From Streptomyces sp. NRRL F-5126 (GTDB lineage: Bacteria > Actinomycetota > Actinomycetes > Streptomycetales > Streptomycetaceae), in the NCBI RefSeq assembly GCF_000721265.1, contig NZ_JOFZ01000003.1, positions 248,001 to 312,000 of the forward strand: DNA of 64,000 nt, written 5' to 3'. A program made the translations under genes and the position numbers. The notes under the pieces were generated by a model, which was not told the DNA's origin, did no database searches, and saw nothing but the letters and a program-made list of their open reading frames with translations. This document shows, piece by piece, positions 33,373 to 41,342 of this stretch. How positions within the stretch are numbered: the stretch's first letter is position 1; every line of letters begins with the position of its first letter.

Positions 33373-34392
33373 TTACGCGGCAGGTTCAGTGGGCCAATCG
33401 CCGCCGTCGACGCGTGCACGCAGGCGGTGCCCCGGCAGCGAGCCGGGCGGGCGGCGCCGCGCCGCGAAGGCGCCGGCGAGGCGCTGCAGGGTCTCGTTGA
33501 CGGGCGTGGCCACCCCGTGCAGGCGCCCGAGCAGGACGATCTCTCCGTTGAGGTAGTCCGCCTCGATCGTGCCCGTGCCCCGGTTCAGGGACTGCCAGGA
33601 GGAGCCGCCGCCGCGCCGTGAGCCCATGTCCGGGTCGACGTGGATGAGGGCGCGCGCCTCGTCCTGCTCCTGCTGCGTGGCGCAGTCGACCTTGGCGGCG
33701 GCGAACACCGCCCAGCCCTCGGCGAGCGCACGCTGGAAGACCGCTCTGGCGTCCTCGTCCGCCGGGGAGCCCGTGAGTGCCTCGACCGCGTTGCCGAGGT
33801 TCGACAGCAGCTTGGCGTACTTCCAGCGCATCGCGTCGGGCACGACGGGTGCGAGCAGCCGGGCCTTCTCCAGGTCGGCGCCGACGGCCGACGCGGTGTC
33901 GTCCACGCCCGAGGGGTAGCGGCCCAGGTGCAGGATGCCGCTGTACGGGGTGGACGGCGCGATGACGGTGCCGGGCTCGACGTACGTGGCGGGCAGCCAG
34001 ACGCACATGGCGTAGACGCGCCGGAAGCGGCGCAGCGCGAGGCGCTCGCTCTCCACGCCGTTCTGCGCGCACACCAGCGGCAGCCGCTCGCCCGCCGTTC
34101 CCCCGCCCTCGACGGGCCGCCCCGCCCAGGCGTCGAGGGCGGCGACGCTGTCCTGGCTCTTCACGGCGAGTACGAGGACATCGTCCGGGCGCAACTCGAC
34201 GGCCTCCGGGCCGTCAGCGACCGGGATCCTGTGCAGCCGCGTCCCCTCGGGCGAGGTGAACGAGAGGCCGCGGTCCCGAAGCACATCGTGGTGGGCGCCG
34301 CGCGCGACGAGGACGACGTCCGCGCCGGACTCCGCGAGCCTGGCGCCGATGCTGCCGCCGACCGCACCCGCCCCGATGATGATGTACCGCAT
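33373..34392 (-). CDS. Ketopantoate-reductase-like (ApbA/PanE) dehydrogenase
   Basis: A 339-residue protein. The Rossmann NADPH site is IIIGAGAVGGSIGARLAESGAD (about 3-24), then AVKSQDSVAALDAW and LVCAQNGVESERLAL. The C-terminal helical half has MRWKYAKLLSNLGNAVEALTG, with the conserved Lys of the family. It reduces an alpha-keto acid such as 2-dehydropantoate; the exact substrate is uncertain because Streptomyces carry several paralogues. ATG at 34392 gives the normal N-terminus. The 323 bp upstream hold two hairpins, described separately. Confidence 0.87.
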   Translation of the reverse strand: MRYIIIGAGAVGGSIGARLAESGADVVLVARGAHHDVLRDRGLSFTSPEGTRLHRIPVADGPEAVELRPDDVLVLAVKSQDSVAALDAWAGRPVEGGGTAGERLPLVCAQNGVESERLALRRFRRVYAMCVWLPATYVEPGTVIAPSTPYSGILHLGRYPSGVDDTASAVGADLEKARLLAPVVPDAMRWKYAKLLSNLGNAVEALTGSPADEDARAVFQRALAEGWAVFAAAKVDCATQQEQDEARALIHVDPDMGSRRGGGSSWQSLNRGTGTIEADYLNGEIVLLGRLHGVATPVNETLQRLAGAFAARRRPPGSLPGHRLRARVDGGDWPTEPAA

Positions 34393-34511
34393 GCCGGCCC
34401 CTTTCCTGAGTGCCGCCGGTTGTGCGCGGGCCAGGGACCGCGACGCGGCCCCGGTGCGATCATCCTGCCAGTGCGGTGGGGGTGTCGACGAGGCGCCGCC
34501 CCGCCACACGG

Positions 34512-34552
34512 CGGAGGGCCCCCGCGAGTCACGTCCTCGCGGGGGCCCTCCG
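34512..34552. terminator. 17-bp perfect hairpin between GH92 and panE-like genes
   Basis: CGGAGGGCCCCCGCGAG (34512-34528) pairs perfectly with CTCGCGGGGGCCCTCCG (34536-34552) around TCACGTC. It lies 164 bp downstream of the GH92 stop and 120 bp upstream of the panE-like start, both on the minus strand. It probably ends transcription from the GH92 gene as a second barrier, or insulates panE. The rest of 34393-34715 holds an AT-richer patch near 34600-34650 with no gene I can support. Confidence 0.75.
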
Positions 34553-34675
34553 TATGTCACCCGTACACGTGTGCTGAGAAGACGATCACAAGCGCTGCGC
34601 CCGGGCCCCTCCAGCTTATTGCACATCATGCGCAGATGCATGTTCCCGGCAGAGAGTGGTGGTGCGTGGCGGCTC

Positions 34676-34707
34676 CGTGGTGCCCGCCGTCGCCGGCGGG
34701 CACCACG
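34676..34707 (-). terminator. Terminator hairpin directly after GH92
   Basis: CGTGGTGCCCGCCG (34676-34689) pairs with CGGCGGGCACCACG (34694-34707) around TCGC, 14 bp with no mismatch. It starts 9 bp after the GH92 stop codon in the direction of transcription. Confidence 0.8.
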
Positions 34708-34715
34708 TCACCTCG

Positions 34716-37700
34716 TCACTTGCCGAAGCCGAAGGCGAACACGTGCGCCCCGGAGTTCGGCAGGGTGACCGAGGCCACCTGCTTCGACGGGTCGAGCGGC
34801 ACCTTCGTGGAGAAGACGTACGCCTTCACGTTGTCACGGCCGCCACTGCTCGTGTTGCGGTAGTTCGTCGTCACCGCCTCGGTGTCGCCCGGGACCGGCT
34901 TGGAGCCGCCGGCACCGAGGGTCCAGTCCGAGAAGGTGACCGGCGCGTTCGCGGTCGTGCCGTCCGTGTAGGTCACGGTCAGCGTGCCGGTGACGCCGCT
35001 GCCGTCGGTCGGCGCGTTGGTCGCGGAGCCCAGCAGCCCGAGCGAGGAGCCGGTGCTGCCCTTGACCATGGGGATGGTCTGGCCGGCCATCTCGATGTTG
35101 TCGGGCCGCCCCGACTTCACCTCGGGCCAGGTGTAGTCGATCCCGTCCGAGCTGACCTTCGCACCCGAGGCGACACCGGCCGCCTGCAACGCGTTCTGCG
35201 AGTACGCCCAGCCACCGCCGTCGAAGCCGCCGTTGTAGGTGGCACCGTCCGGGTAGACGCCCTCGTTGGTGGAGTACGGCCACAGCTCGCCCGGCTGGGC
35301 GACGGCCACACGCAGCGCCGCCGTGCCGACGGACGCGCCGCTCGCGTGGTCCTTGAGCGCGAACGTCACGGTGTAACTGCCCTCGCCGGTGGGCGCGGTG
35401 ACCTCGATGCCGGCCTTCGCGCTGCCCGAAGCGGGCACCGTGAGCGAGCCGGACGACGCCGAGAGCGTCACCCCCGCCGGCGCCGTGGCACTCCAGTCGA
35501 CGGTGGTCGCCTTGGAGCCGAGGTTGGTCACGTTCAGCGTGGAGTCGCCCTTGGCGCCGGGCGCCAGGATCAGGCCGCTGCCGGGACCGGTCGCGGCGAG
35601 CACCTTGCCGCCGCCGGTGGTGTCCGACGGGGGGACCGAGTTCGCCGACGACGCCCAGGACTTGTTGGGCGTCGTGCCGAGCGCCCAGTCCATCGTGCGG
35701 GCCTTCTTGACCTGGTCGAAGGTGACCCAGGACTTCTTCCACTCCTTGCCCCGCACGTCAAGGGACTGCACGTACGGCGCCTTGGGCGCGGCCTTCGGGG
35801 CGTTGATCGTGAGCTTCTTGCCGTGCGCGAAGCTCACCTTCGCGACCGGGAAGGCCGGGCTGCCGAGAGCCAGCGTGTTCGTGCCCGGGGTCTCCGGGTA
35901 CATGCCGAGCTCCGACCAGACGTACCAGGAGCTCATCGCGCCGAGGTCGTCGTTGCCGAACGAGCCGACCGGCGCGTTGAAGTACAGCTTCTGCTGGGCG
36001 TCGCGGACGGCGGCCTGCGTCTTCCAGGGCTGCGCCAGGTAGTCGTACTCCCAGGGGATCTCGACGCTGGGCTCGTTGCTCAGGTTGGCGTCCGTGCTGG
36101 TCGGGTTGGCGATGTTGTCGAGCAGGCTGTCCAGGTAGGACGAGTAGGCCTTCTTGCCGCCGCGCGCCTGGATCAGCTGCTTGAGGTTGAACGGCACCAT
36201 CGGCGTGTACTGGGCCGAGCTGCCCTCGACGAACCCGTTGGACGTGCCGGGGGTGAAGCCGGCGGCGAACTGGCCGTCCTTGTTCCTGCCCTGCATGTAG
36301 CCGGTCTGCGGGTTGAAGACGTTCATCCAGTCCTGGGCGCGGGTGGCGAACTTCTTGTAGACGGCCTTCTTGCCCAGGGACTTGGCGAACGACGCGAGCG
36401 CGTAGTCGGCGCTGTCGTACTCCAGTTGCGTGGAGACAGGGCCGTAGAAGTTGCAGCAGCCGTAGTCGTTCTCGTCGAGCGGCAGGTAGCCCTTGGCGTC
36501 CCTGACGGACTCGCCGGGGCGGTCCTGGTTGGGCACGGTGGCCTCGTGCTCCAGCGCGGCGAGCGCGTGCTTCGTGTCGAAGCCGCGGGCGCCGAAGGCG
36601 TACGCGTCGGCGATGATGCCGGCGGCCGGGTCACCGACCATGACATAGCTCTCGCCGTTGTTGGACGCCCACTTGGGCAGCAGGCCCGTCTGGTCGTAGC
36701 CGTTGAGCATGGAGGTCACGATGTCGCTGGTGACCTTGGGCTCGACCGCCGCCATGAGCTGCGTCTGGGAGCGGTAGGTGTCCCAGCCCGAGTAGTTGGC
36801 GTACTGGGCCTTCTGGCCCTTGGCCAGCTTGTGGACCTGGTTGTCCATGCCCATGTACTGGCCGTTGTCGTCGGAGAAGACGTTCGGGTGCAGCAGGGCG
36901 TGGTACAGCGCGGTGTAGAACTGCGTCTGCTGGTCCTTGCTGCCGCCGCCGACCGCGATCTTGCCGAGGACGCCGTTCCACGCGTCGTGGTTGGCCTGCC
37001 GCATCGCGTCGAAGTGCCAGCCCTTGACCTCCTTGGAGAGGTTGGACCCGGCGTTCGCGTCACTCGTGTACGAGATGCCGACCGCGGCCTGCACGGTCGG
37101 GTTCGCCGACGTGTCGAACGTCAGGTACATCCCGTTGGCGCCGGTGGTCGGCGGCTGAGCCGCCTTGGCGCTCTTCGCCGTCGCCGCGGAGCTGCCGCTC
37201 CTGGCGCCCTGGGCCGCGGTGTGCAGGCTCGGGGAGGGCGACGCGGGGACGGTGAAGTGCTTCTCGCGCTGCGCCGCCTCCGGGTGCTTCTGGGCCGGCT
37301 GCTGCGTGCGTCCCTGCTTGAGCGTGGTGGCGTTCTTGTTGATCGTCGAGCCGACCCACGTACCGCTCTGGGTGAACGGGTGGTCGAACTTGATGTCGAA
37401 GTGCAGCGTGTAGCGGTTGCCGGCCCCGCAGAAGTGCCCGCTGTCGATCGAGCCGCTGATCTCCTTCTTGTTCACCACCCGCACGCGCGTGCCGTCGACC
37501 TGCGTGGCGCCGCCGCTCAGCTTGAGCAGCAGGTTGGCCTGCTTGCCCGAGGGGAACGTGAACCGGCCGAGGCCGGCCCTGGTGGTGTCGGTCAGCTCGG
37601 TCTTGACGCCGGAGGCGTCGGTGACGCCGTAGTAGCCGGTCGACGCCTGCTCGTCGTCATGGCTGAACTGCGCCGACGTGTTCGCGAGGTTGCCGGACAG

Positions 37701-38087
37701 AGCACCCGTGGTGGGCAGGATGGGCAGGTCGCCCGCGACGCCGCAACCGGGGCCCGAGACGTGCGTCAGGCTGAAGCCGGAGATCTTGTTGTCGTTGTAC
37801 TCGTAACCGCCGCCCGCGGGGCGGTCAGGCGTGGTGTCGGGACCCCACTGCATCATGCCGAACGGCATGTCGGGACCGGGGAAGGTGTCCACCGCGCCCG
37901 AGGTGCCGATCATCGGATTGACCAGGGACGCCGGGTCTTTCACCAGCGAGGGCGTGGCCGCCGACGCGGTGGAGGTCAGCGCCTGGAGGGGAAGGACGGC
38001 GAGGCCGAGGACGCAGGCCAGGGCGAGTCGTCTGCGATGTCTCGGGGCGTGCGGCGAGTCGGAAGATGAGGGGCTGCTGTTGACCAT
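34716..38087 (-). CDS. Secreted GH92-family alpha-mannosidase
   Basis: A 1123-residue exported enzyme. The N-terminus (RHRRRLALACVLGLAVLPLQAL, then STASAA) is a signal peptide. Residues about 45-770 are a GH92 catalytic unit: VNPMIGTSGAVDTFPGPDMPFGM, GFSLTHVSGPGCGVAGD, YSGWDTYRSQTQL, GYLPLDENDYG and NEPSVEIPWEYDYL are family marks, including the acid-rich EIPWEYDY site. The rest is a Gly/Ser-rich linker plus immunoglobulin-like (NEW3-type) and discoidin-like segments. GH92 enzymes are calcium-dependent exo-mannosidases acting on mannans or high-mannose glycans. The ATG at 38087 has GGAGG upstream. A double LacI-type operator lies 48-86 bp upstream of the start. Confidence 0.93.
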   Translation of the reverse strand: MVNSSPSSSDSPHAPRHRRRLALACVLGLAVLPLQALTSTASAATPSLVKDPASLVNPMIGTSGAVDTFPGPDMPFGMMQWGPDTTPDRPAGGGYEYNDNKISGFSLTHVSGPGCGVAGDLPILPTTGALSGNLANTSAQFSHDDEQASTGYYGVTDASGVKTELTDTTRAGLGRFTFPSGKQANLLLKLSGGATQVDGTRVRVVNKKEISGSIDSGHFCGAGNRYTLHFDIKFDHPFTQSGTWVGSTINKNATTLKQGRTQQPAQKHPEAAQREKHFTVPASPSPSLHTAAQGARSGSSAATAKSAKAAQPPTTGANGMYLTFDTSANPTVQAAVGISYTSDANAGSNLSKEVKGWHFDAMRQANHDAWNGVLGKIAVGGGSKDQQTQFYTALYHALLHPNVFSDDNGQYMGMDNQVHKLAKGQKAQYANYSGWDTYRSQTQLMAAVEPKVTSDIVTSMLNGYDQTGLLPKWASNNGESYVMVGDPAAGIIADAYAFGARGFDTKHALAALEHEATVPNQDRPGESVRDAKGYLPLDENDYGCCNFYGPVSTQLEYDSADYALASFAKSLGKKAVYKKFATRAQDWMNVFNPQTGYMQGRNKDGQFAAGFTPGTSNGFVEGSSAQYTPMVPFNLKQLIQARGGKKAYSSYLDSLLDNIANPTSTDANLSNEPSVEIPWEYDYLAQPWKTQAAVRDAQQKLYFNAPVGSFGNDDLGAMSSWYVWSELGMYPETPGTNTLALGSPAFPVAKVSFAHGKKLTINAPKAAPKAPYVQSLDVRGKEWKKSWVTFDQVKKARTMDWALGTTPNKSWASSANSVPPSDTTGGGKVLAATGPGSGLILAPGAKGDSTLNVTNLGSKATTVDWSATAPAGVTLSASSGSLTVPASGSAKAGIEVTAPTGEGSYTVTFALKDHASGASVGTAALRVAVAQPGELWPYSTNEGVYPDGATYNGGFDGGGWAYSQNALQAAGVASGAKVSSDGIDYTWPEVKSGRPDNIEMAGQTIPMVKGSTGSSLGLLGSATNAPTDGSGVTGTLTVTYTDGTTANAPVTFSDWTLGAGGSKPVPGDTEAVTTNYRNTSSGGRDNVKAYVFSTKVPLDPSKQVASVTLPNSGAHVFAFGFGK

Positions 38088-38134
38088 CGAATTGCCTCCG
38101 CAGCGGGTCGTGCTACGCACAGGACGTGAGGGGC

Positions 38135-38173
38135 GGCAACGTTGTCAGCGATCGAGTCGTTGACAACGTTGCC
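38135..38173. promoter_or_regulatory. Double LacI-type operator upstream of GH92
   Basis: GGCAACGTTGTCA (38135-38147), 13-bp spacer, TGACAACGTTGCC (38161-38173): the two arms are exact reverse complements, and each contains the CAACGTTG core typical of LacI-family operators. The core centres are 27 bp apart. It lies 48 bp upstream of the GH92 start. A sugar-responsive LacI repressor, encoded outside the window, is the natural candidate. The rest of 38088-38407 contains no gene I can support. Confidence 0.75.
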
Positions 38174-38378
38174 ACTCCACACGAGTGATGAGTGAAACGC
38201 GGATGGTGATTGTGTGTCAACGGCATCAACACGAGTTTCTCGACTCACCTCGCGCCAGTCCCGCGCTCACCGCACGCTCAGCGCCCACTTCAGGCGGACG
38301 CACGGGTTCCGCCTTCACGAGTCGTCATATCGACACATCGCCGGCTGGGTTGCGGGCAGCGCGTGCGCGAGGCATGCG

Positions 38379-38399
38379 GGGCCCGCGCGGTGCGGGCCC
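38379..38399. terminator. Terminator hairpin after the universal stress protein gene
   Basis: GGGCCCGC (38379-38386) pairs with GCGGGCCC (38392-38399) around GCGGT. It lies 8 bp beyond the stop codon of the minus-strand universal stress protein gene. Confidence 0.65.
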
Positions 38400-38407
38400 G
38401 TCCGCGA

Positions 38408-38932
38408 TCAGGGGTGGTGCGGGGGATGGTGCGGCGGGTGGTGCGGCGGATGCGGGGGTTCCGGAGGGAGCGTCGCGAGGGAAGGGGCGGGTTCCGGCCA
38501 CACGAGGAGGACCTGGCACGGCGCGTGGTCCACGACGAAGCGGCTCGCCGGGCCGAGGCTGTGCGGGCCGAGCCGTGAGCGGTCCCCGTCGCGCGCGAGG
38601 ACGAGCAGGTCCGCGTCACGCGCGGCGGCCACCACTTCGCGTTCGACGCGGCCGGTGCGCGCCAGCTTCGTGCAGGGAAGGCCGAGGCGGTCGGCGGCGT
38701 CGTCCAGCAACTCGGCGGACGACTCCGCCTCCAGGTCCTCCACCAGCCTGCCGGGGTCGTGCCCGGGGCGGCCCCTGCCGAGGAGGCCGGCGAACGCACC
38801 GTGCGCGACGCCGTGCACCTCCTCGTCGCCGACGTGCAGCAGGGTGATGGACGCGTCCCGTGGCGCGTGCGTGCGGACGGCGTCGACGCAGGAGGGCCAC
38901 GTGCCCTCGACGATCCAGGCGATCATGTTCAC
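38408..38932 (-). CDS. Universal stress protein with His/Pro-rich tail
   Basis: A 174-residue protein. NMIAWIVEGTWPSCVDAVR opens like a UspA fold. ASITLLHVGDEEVHG, VEREVVAAARDADLLVLARDGDRSRLGPHSLGPASRFVVDHAPCQVLLVW are the middle and last strands; the G2xG9xG(S/T) nucleotide loop is partly present (DGDRSRLGPHSLG). The last 19 residues are a repeat of PPHHP, giving eight or so His next to prolines, which is unusual for the family and may bind metal. GTG at 38932 has GGTGGG upstream; ATG and other GTG codons nearby are alternatives. The acetyltransferase gene ends 19 bp upstream. Confidence 0.78.
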   Translation of the reverse strand: MNMIAWIVEGTWPSCVDAVRTHAPRDASITLLHVGDEEVHGVAHGAFAGLLGRGRPGHDPGRLVEDLEAESSAELLDDAADRLGLPCTKLARTGRVEREVVAAARDADLLVLARDGDRSRLGPHSLGPASRFVVDHAPCQVLLVWPEPAPSLATLPPEPPHPPHHPPHHPPHHP

Positions 38933-38951
38933 GGTCACGCCCACCAACCTG

Positions 38952-39446
38952 TCACACGGCGGGCCTGTCGAGCGCGTACGCCGTCACCGGGGCTCCGCCC
39001 AGTTCGTCCTCACGGCGCGGGGTGAACCCGAGCCGCCGCGCGACCCGTACGGAGGCGTCGTTGCCGTGCCGGATCAGCGCGGTGAAACGGTCCTCGTCAA
39101 GCGTTCTCCAGCCCCACTCGAGGCAGCCGCGCGCCGCCTCCGTCGCATAGCCGTTGCCCCACACGCCGGCCCGCAGCGCCCAGCCGAGCTCGACCTCGTC
39201 GAACTGCTCCCAGTACTGCAGGCCGCTGCGCCCGATGAACTCGCCTGTGGCCTTCAACTCGACCGCGCACAGGCCGTGTCCGCGCTCGGACCACTGCCGC
39301 TCGATGCGCGCGAGCCGGTCCTCGGCCGCTTCCCGCGTGTAGGTGCCGAGGAAGCGGTTCACGCGCGGGTCCTCGTGCAGGGCGACGAACGCGTCGGTGT
39401 CCGCGAGTGTCAGCGGCCTGAGCAGCAGCCGTTCCGTCTCGATCAT
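38952..39446 (-). CDS. GNAT acetyltransferase (RimJ/RimL type)
   Basis: A 164-residue acetyltransferase. MIETERLLLRPLTLADTDAFV and LGWALRAGVWGNGYATEAARGCLEW are the RimJ/RimL marks, with the acetyl-CoA loop GVWGNGYA near residue 100. It ends with VARRLGFTPRRED. The substrate is probably an amino group of a protein N-terminus or small molecule; not known. ATG at 39446. It lies 36 bp downstream of the dehydratase gene and 19 bp upstream of the stress protein gene, all on the minus strand, so the three may form one transcript. Confidence 0.88.
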   Translation of the reverse strand: MIETERLLLRPLTLADTDAFVALHEDPRVNRFLGTYTREAAEDRLARIERQWSERGHGLCAVELKATGEFIGRSGLQYWEQFDEVELGWALRAGVWGNGYATEAARGCLEWGWRTLDEDRFTALIRHGNDASVRVARRLGFTPRREDELGGAPVTAYALDRPAV

Positions 39447-39482
39447 CGTCCGATGGTACGAGGTGCCCGGCCCGGCGGCTGG

Positions 39483-41204
39483 TCAGTGGGACTCGCGGCC
39501 GACCACGGGGCCCGTGGCGCCCAGCAGGAAGTCGAGATCGGCGCCCGTATCGGCCTGGGTGACGTGGTCGACGTAGAGCCTCTCCCAGCCCCGCGTGGGC
39601 GACGCGTAGCCTTCCGTGGTGGCCGACTCCGGCGTCCTGGAGGCCAGTTCGGCGTCCGGGACGTCCAGCCTGAGGGAGCGGGCCGCCACGTCGAGCTCGA
39701 TCATGTCCCCGGTCCGCACGAGTGCGAGCGGGCCGCCCGCGGCGGCCTCCGGAGCGACGTGCAGGACGACCGTCCCGTACGCGGTGCCGCTCATCCGCCC
39801 GTCGCACACGCGCACCATGTCGCGCACGCCGCTCTCCAGCAGTTTCTTCGGCAGCGGCATGTTCGAGACCTCGGGCATCCCGGGGTAGCCCTTCGGCCCG
39901 CAGCCGCGCAGGACGAGGACCGAGTCGGCGTCGACGTCGAGGTCCGGGGCGTCGATCCTGGCGTGGAAGTCCTCGATGCTGTCGAAGACGACCGCGCGGC
40001 CTCGGTGGCGCAGCAGGTGCGGTGACGCGGCGGCCGGCTTGATGATCGCGCCGTCGGGCGCCAGGTTGCCGCGCAGCACCGCGATGCCCGCGGCATCCCG
40101 CAGGGGCGCCGCTCGGCCCCTGATGACCTCGGGGTCCCAGATCCGGGCATCGTCCAGGTACTCCACGAGCGGCCTGCCCGTCACGGTGAGCGCCTCGGGG
40201 TCGAGCAGGTCGCGCACTTCCCTGAGGACGGCGAGCAGGCCGCCCGCGCGGTGCAGGTCGTCCATCAGGAACCGGCCGGCGGGCTGGAGGTCGACAAGCA
40301 GCGGCACGCGGGAGCCGATGCGGTCGAAGTCGTCCAGCGTCAGCTCTGTGCCCAGGCGGCCCGCGATGGCCAGCAGGTGCACGACCGCGTTGGTGGAGCC
40401 GCCGATGGCGGCGAGCGCGACGATCGCGTTGTGGAACGAGCCGCGCGTGAGCAGCGTGCTGGGCGTGCGCTCCTCGCGTACGAGGTCCACCGCGAGCCTG
40501 CCGGTGGCGTGTGCGGACTCCAGCAGGCGGCTGTCGGGCGCGGGCGTACCGGCGGTGCCGGGCACGACCGTGCCGAGCGCCTCGGCGAGCAGCCCCATCG
40601 TGGACGCGGTGCCCATGGTGTTGCAGTGGCCCTTGCTGCGGATCATCGCGGACTCGGAGCGTATGAAGTCGTCGCGACCGAGCGTGCCGCCCCGCACCTC
40701 CTCGCTCAGCCGCCACACGTCGGTGCCGCAGCCGAGCGCCTTGCCGCGGAACGTGCCGGTGAGCATCGGGCCGCCGGGCACGACCACGGCGGGCAGGTCG
40801 ACGGACGCGGCGGCCATCAGCAGGGAGGGAATGGTCTTGTCGCACCCGCCGAGCAGGACGACGCCGTCGACGGGGTTGCCGCGCAGCATCTCCTCCGTGG
40901 CCATCGCCGCCATGTTCCGCCAGAGCATGGCGGTGGGCCGCAGCAGCGTCTCGCCGAGGGAGACGACGGGCAGGTCGAGGGGGATGCCGCCCGCCTCGTG
41001 GACACCGTCCCTGACGGAGGAGGCGACCTCTTTGAGGTGCGCGTTGCAGGGTGTGAGGTCGGACGCGGTGTTGGCGATGGCGATGTGCGGGCGCCGTCCG
41101 GAGAAGGCGTCGGACGGCAGCCCCCGGCGCATCCAGGCGCGGTGGATGTAGCCGTCGCGATCGTCGCCGCCGTACCACTGCGCGCTGCGGAGTCGCGGCG
41201 TCAT
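39483..41204 (-). CDS. IlvD/Edd-family dehydratase (sugar-acid dehydratase type)
   Basis: A 573-residue Fe-S dehydratase. Cluster cysteines are in DLTPCNAHL (about 53), LLGGCDKTIPS (about 121) and GHCNTMGTAST (about 193), with DGRMSGTAYGTVVLHVAPEA near the C-terminus. RGLPSDAFSGRRPHIAIANT and LARLGCGTDVWR-like segments resemble L-arabinonate and D-xylonate dehydratases more than the biosynthetic IlvD, so a pentonate dehydratase is my preferred reading. Biosynthetic dihydroxyacid dehydratase is the alternative. ATG at 41204; the next gene upstream is 138 bp away. Confidence 0.85.
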   Translation of the reverse strand: MTPRLRSAQWYGGDDRDGYIHRAWMRRGLPSDAFSGRRPHIAIANTASDLTPCNAHLKEVASSVRDGVHEAGGIPLDLPVVSLGETLLRPTAMLWRNMAAMATEEMLRGNPVDGVVLLGGCDKTIPSLLMAAASVDLPAVVVPGGPMLTGTFRGKALGCGTDVWRLSEEVRGGTLGRDDFIRSESAMIRSKGHCNTMGTASTMGLLAEALGTVVPGTAGTPAPDSRLLESAHATGRLAVDLVREERTPSTLLTRGSFHNAIVALAAIGGSTNAVVHLLAIAGRLGTELTLDDFDRIGSRVPLLVDLQPAGRFLMDDLHRAGGLLAVLREVRDLLDPEALTVTGRPLVEYLDDARIWDPEVIRGRAAPLRDAAGIAVLRGNLAPDGAIIKPAAASPHLLRHRGRAVVFDSIEDFHARIDAPDLDVDADSVLVLRGCGPKGYPGMPEVSNMPLPKKLLESGVRDMVRVCDGRMSGTAYGTVVLHVAPEAAAGGPLALVRTGDMIELDVAARSLRLDVPDAELASRTPESATTEGYASPTRGWERLYVDHVTQADTGADLDFLLGATGPVVGRESH

Positions 41205-41342
41205 GTTCTTCTCGGCCTCCGGGGCGGGGACGTGGGACGAGCCGGGCAGGGTCAGCGACTGTACGCGCCGGGTGCCGGGCGGGGGAAGGTCCGCGACCTC
41301 ACCCGGAAAGGCCTCGCACGCCTCCCGCCCGACGCTCGCCTC

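Noticed and set aside
34393..34641. In-frame 83-codon extension upstream of the panE-like gene, starting MHLRMMCNKLEG
   Set aside because: The extension runs through the perfect 17-bp hairpin at 34512-34552 and gives Arg/Pro/Gly noise after the first 30 residues; ATG at 34392 starts the Rossmann motif as expected.
38214..40025. Long plus-strand frame over the stress-protein, acetyltransferase and dehydratase genes
   Set aside because: It is antisense to three recognisable genes and its translation has no domain; the N-terminal part before 38400 has poor codon bias.
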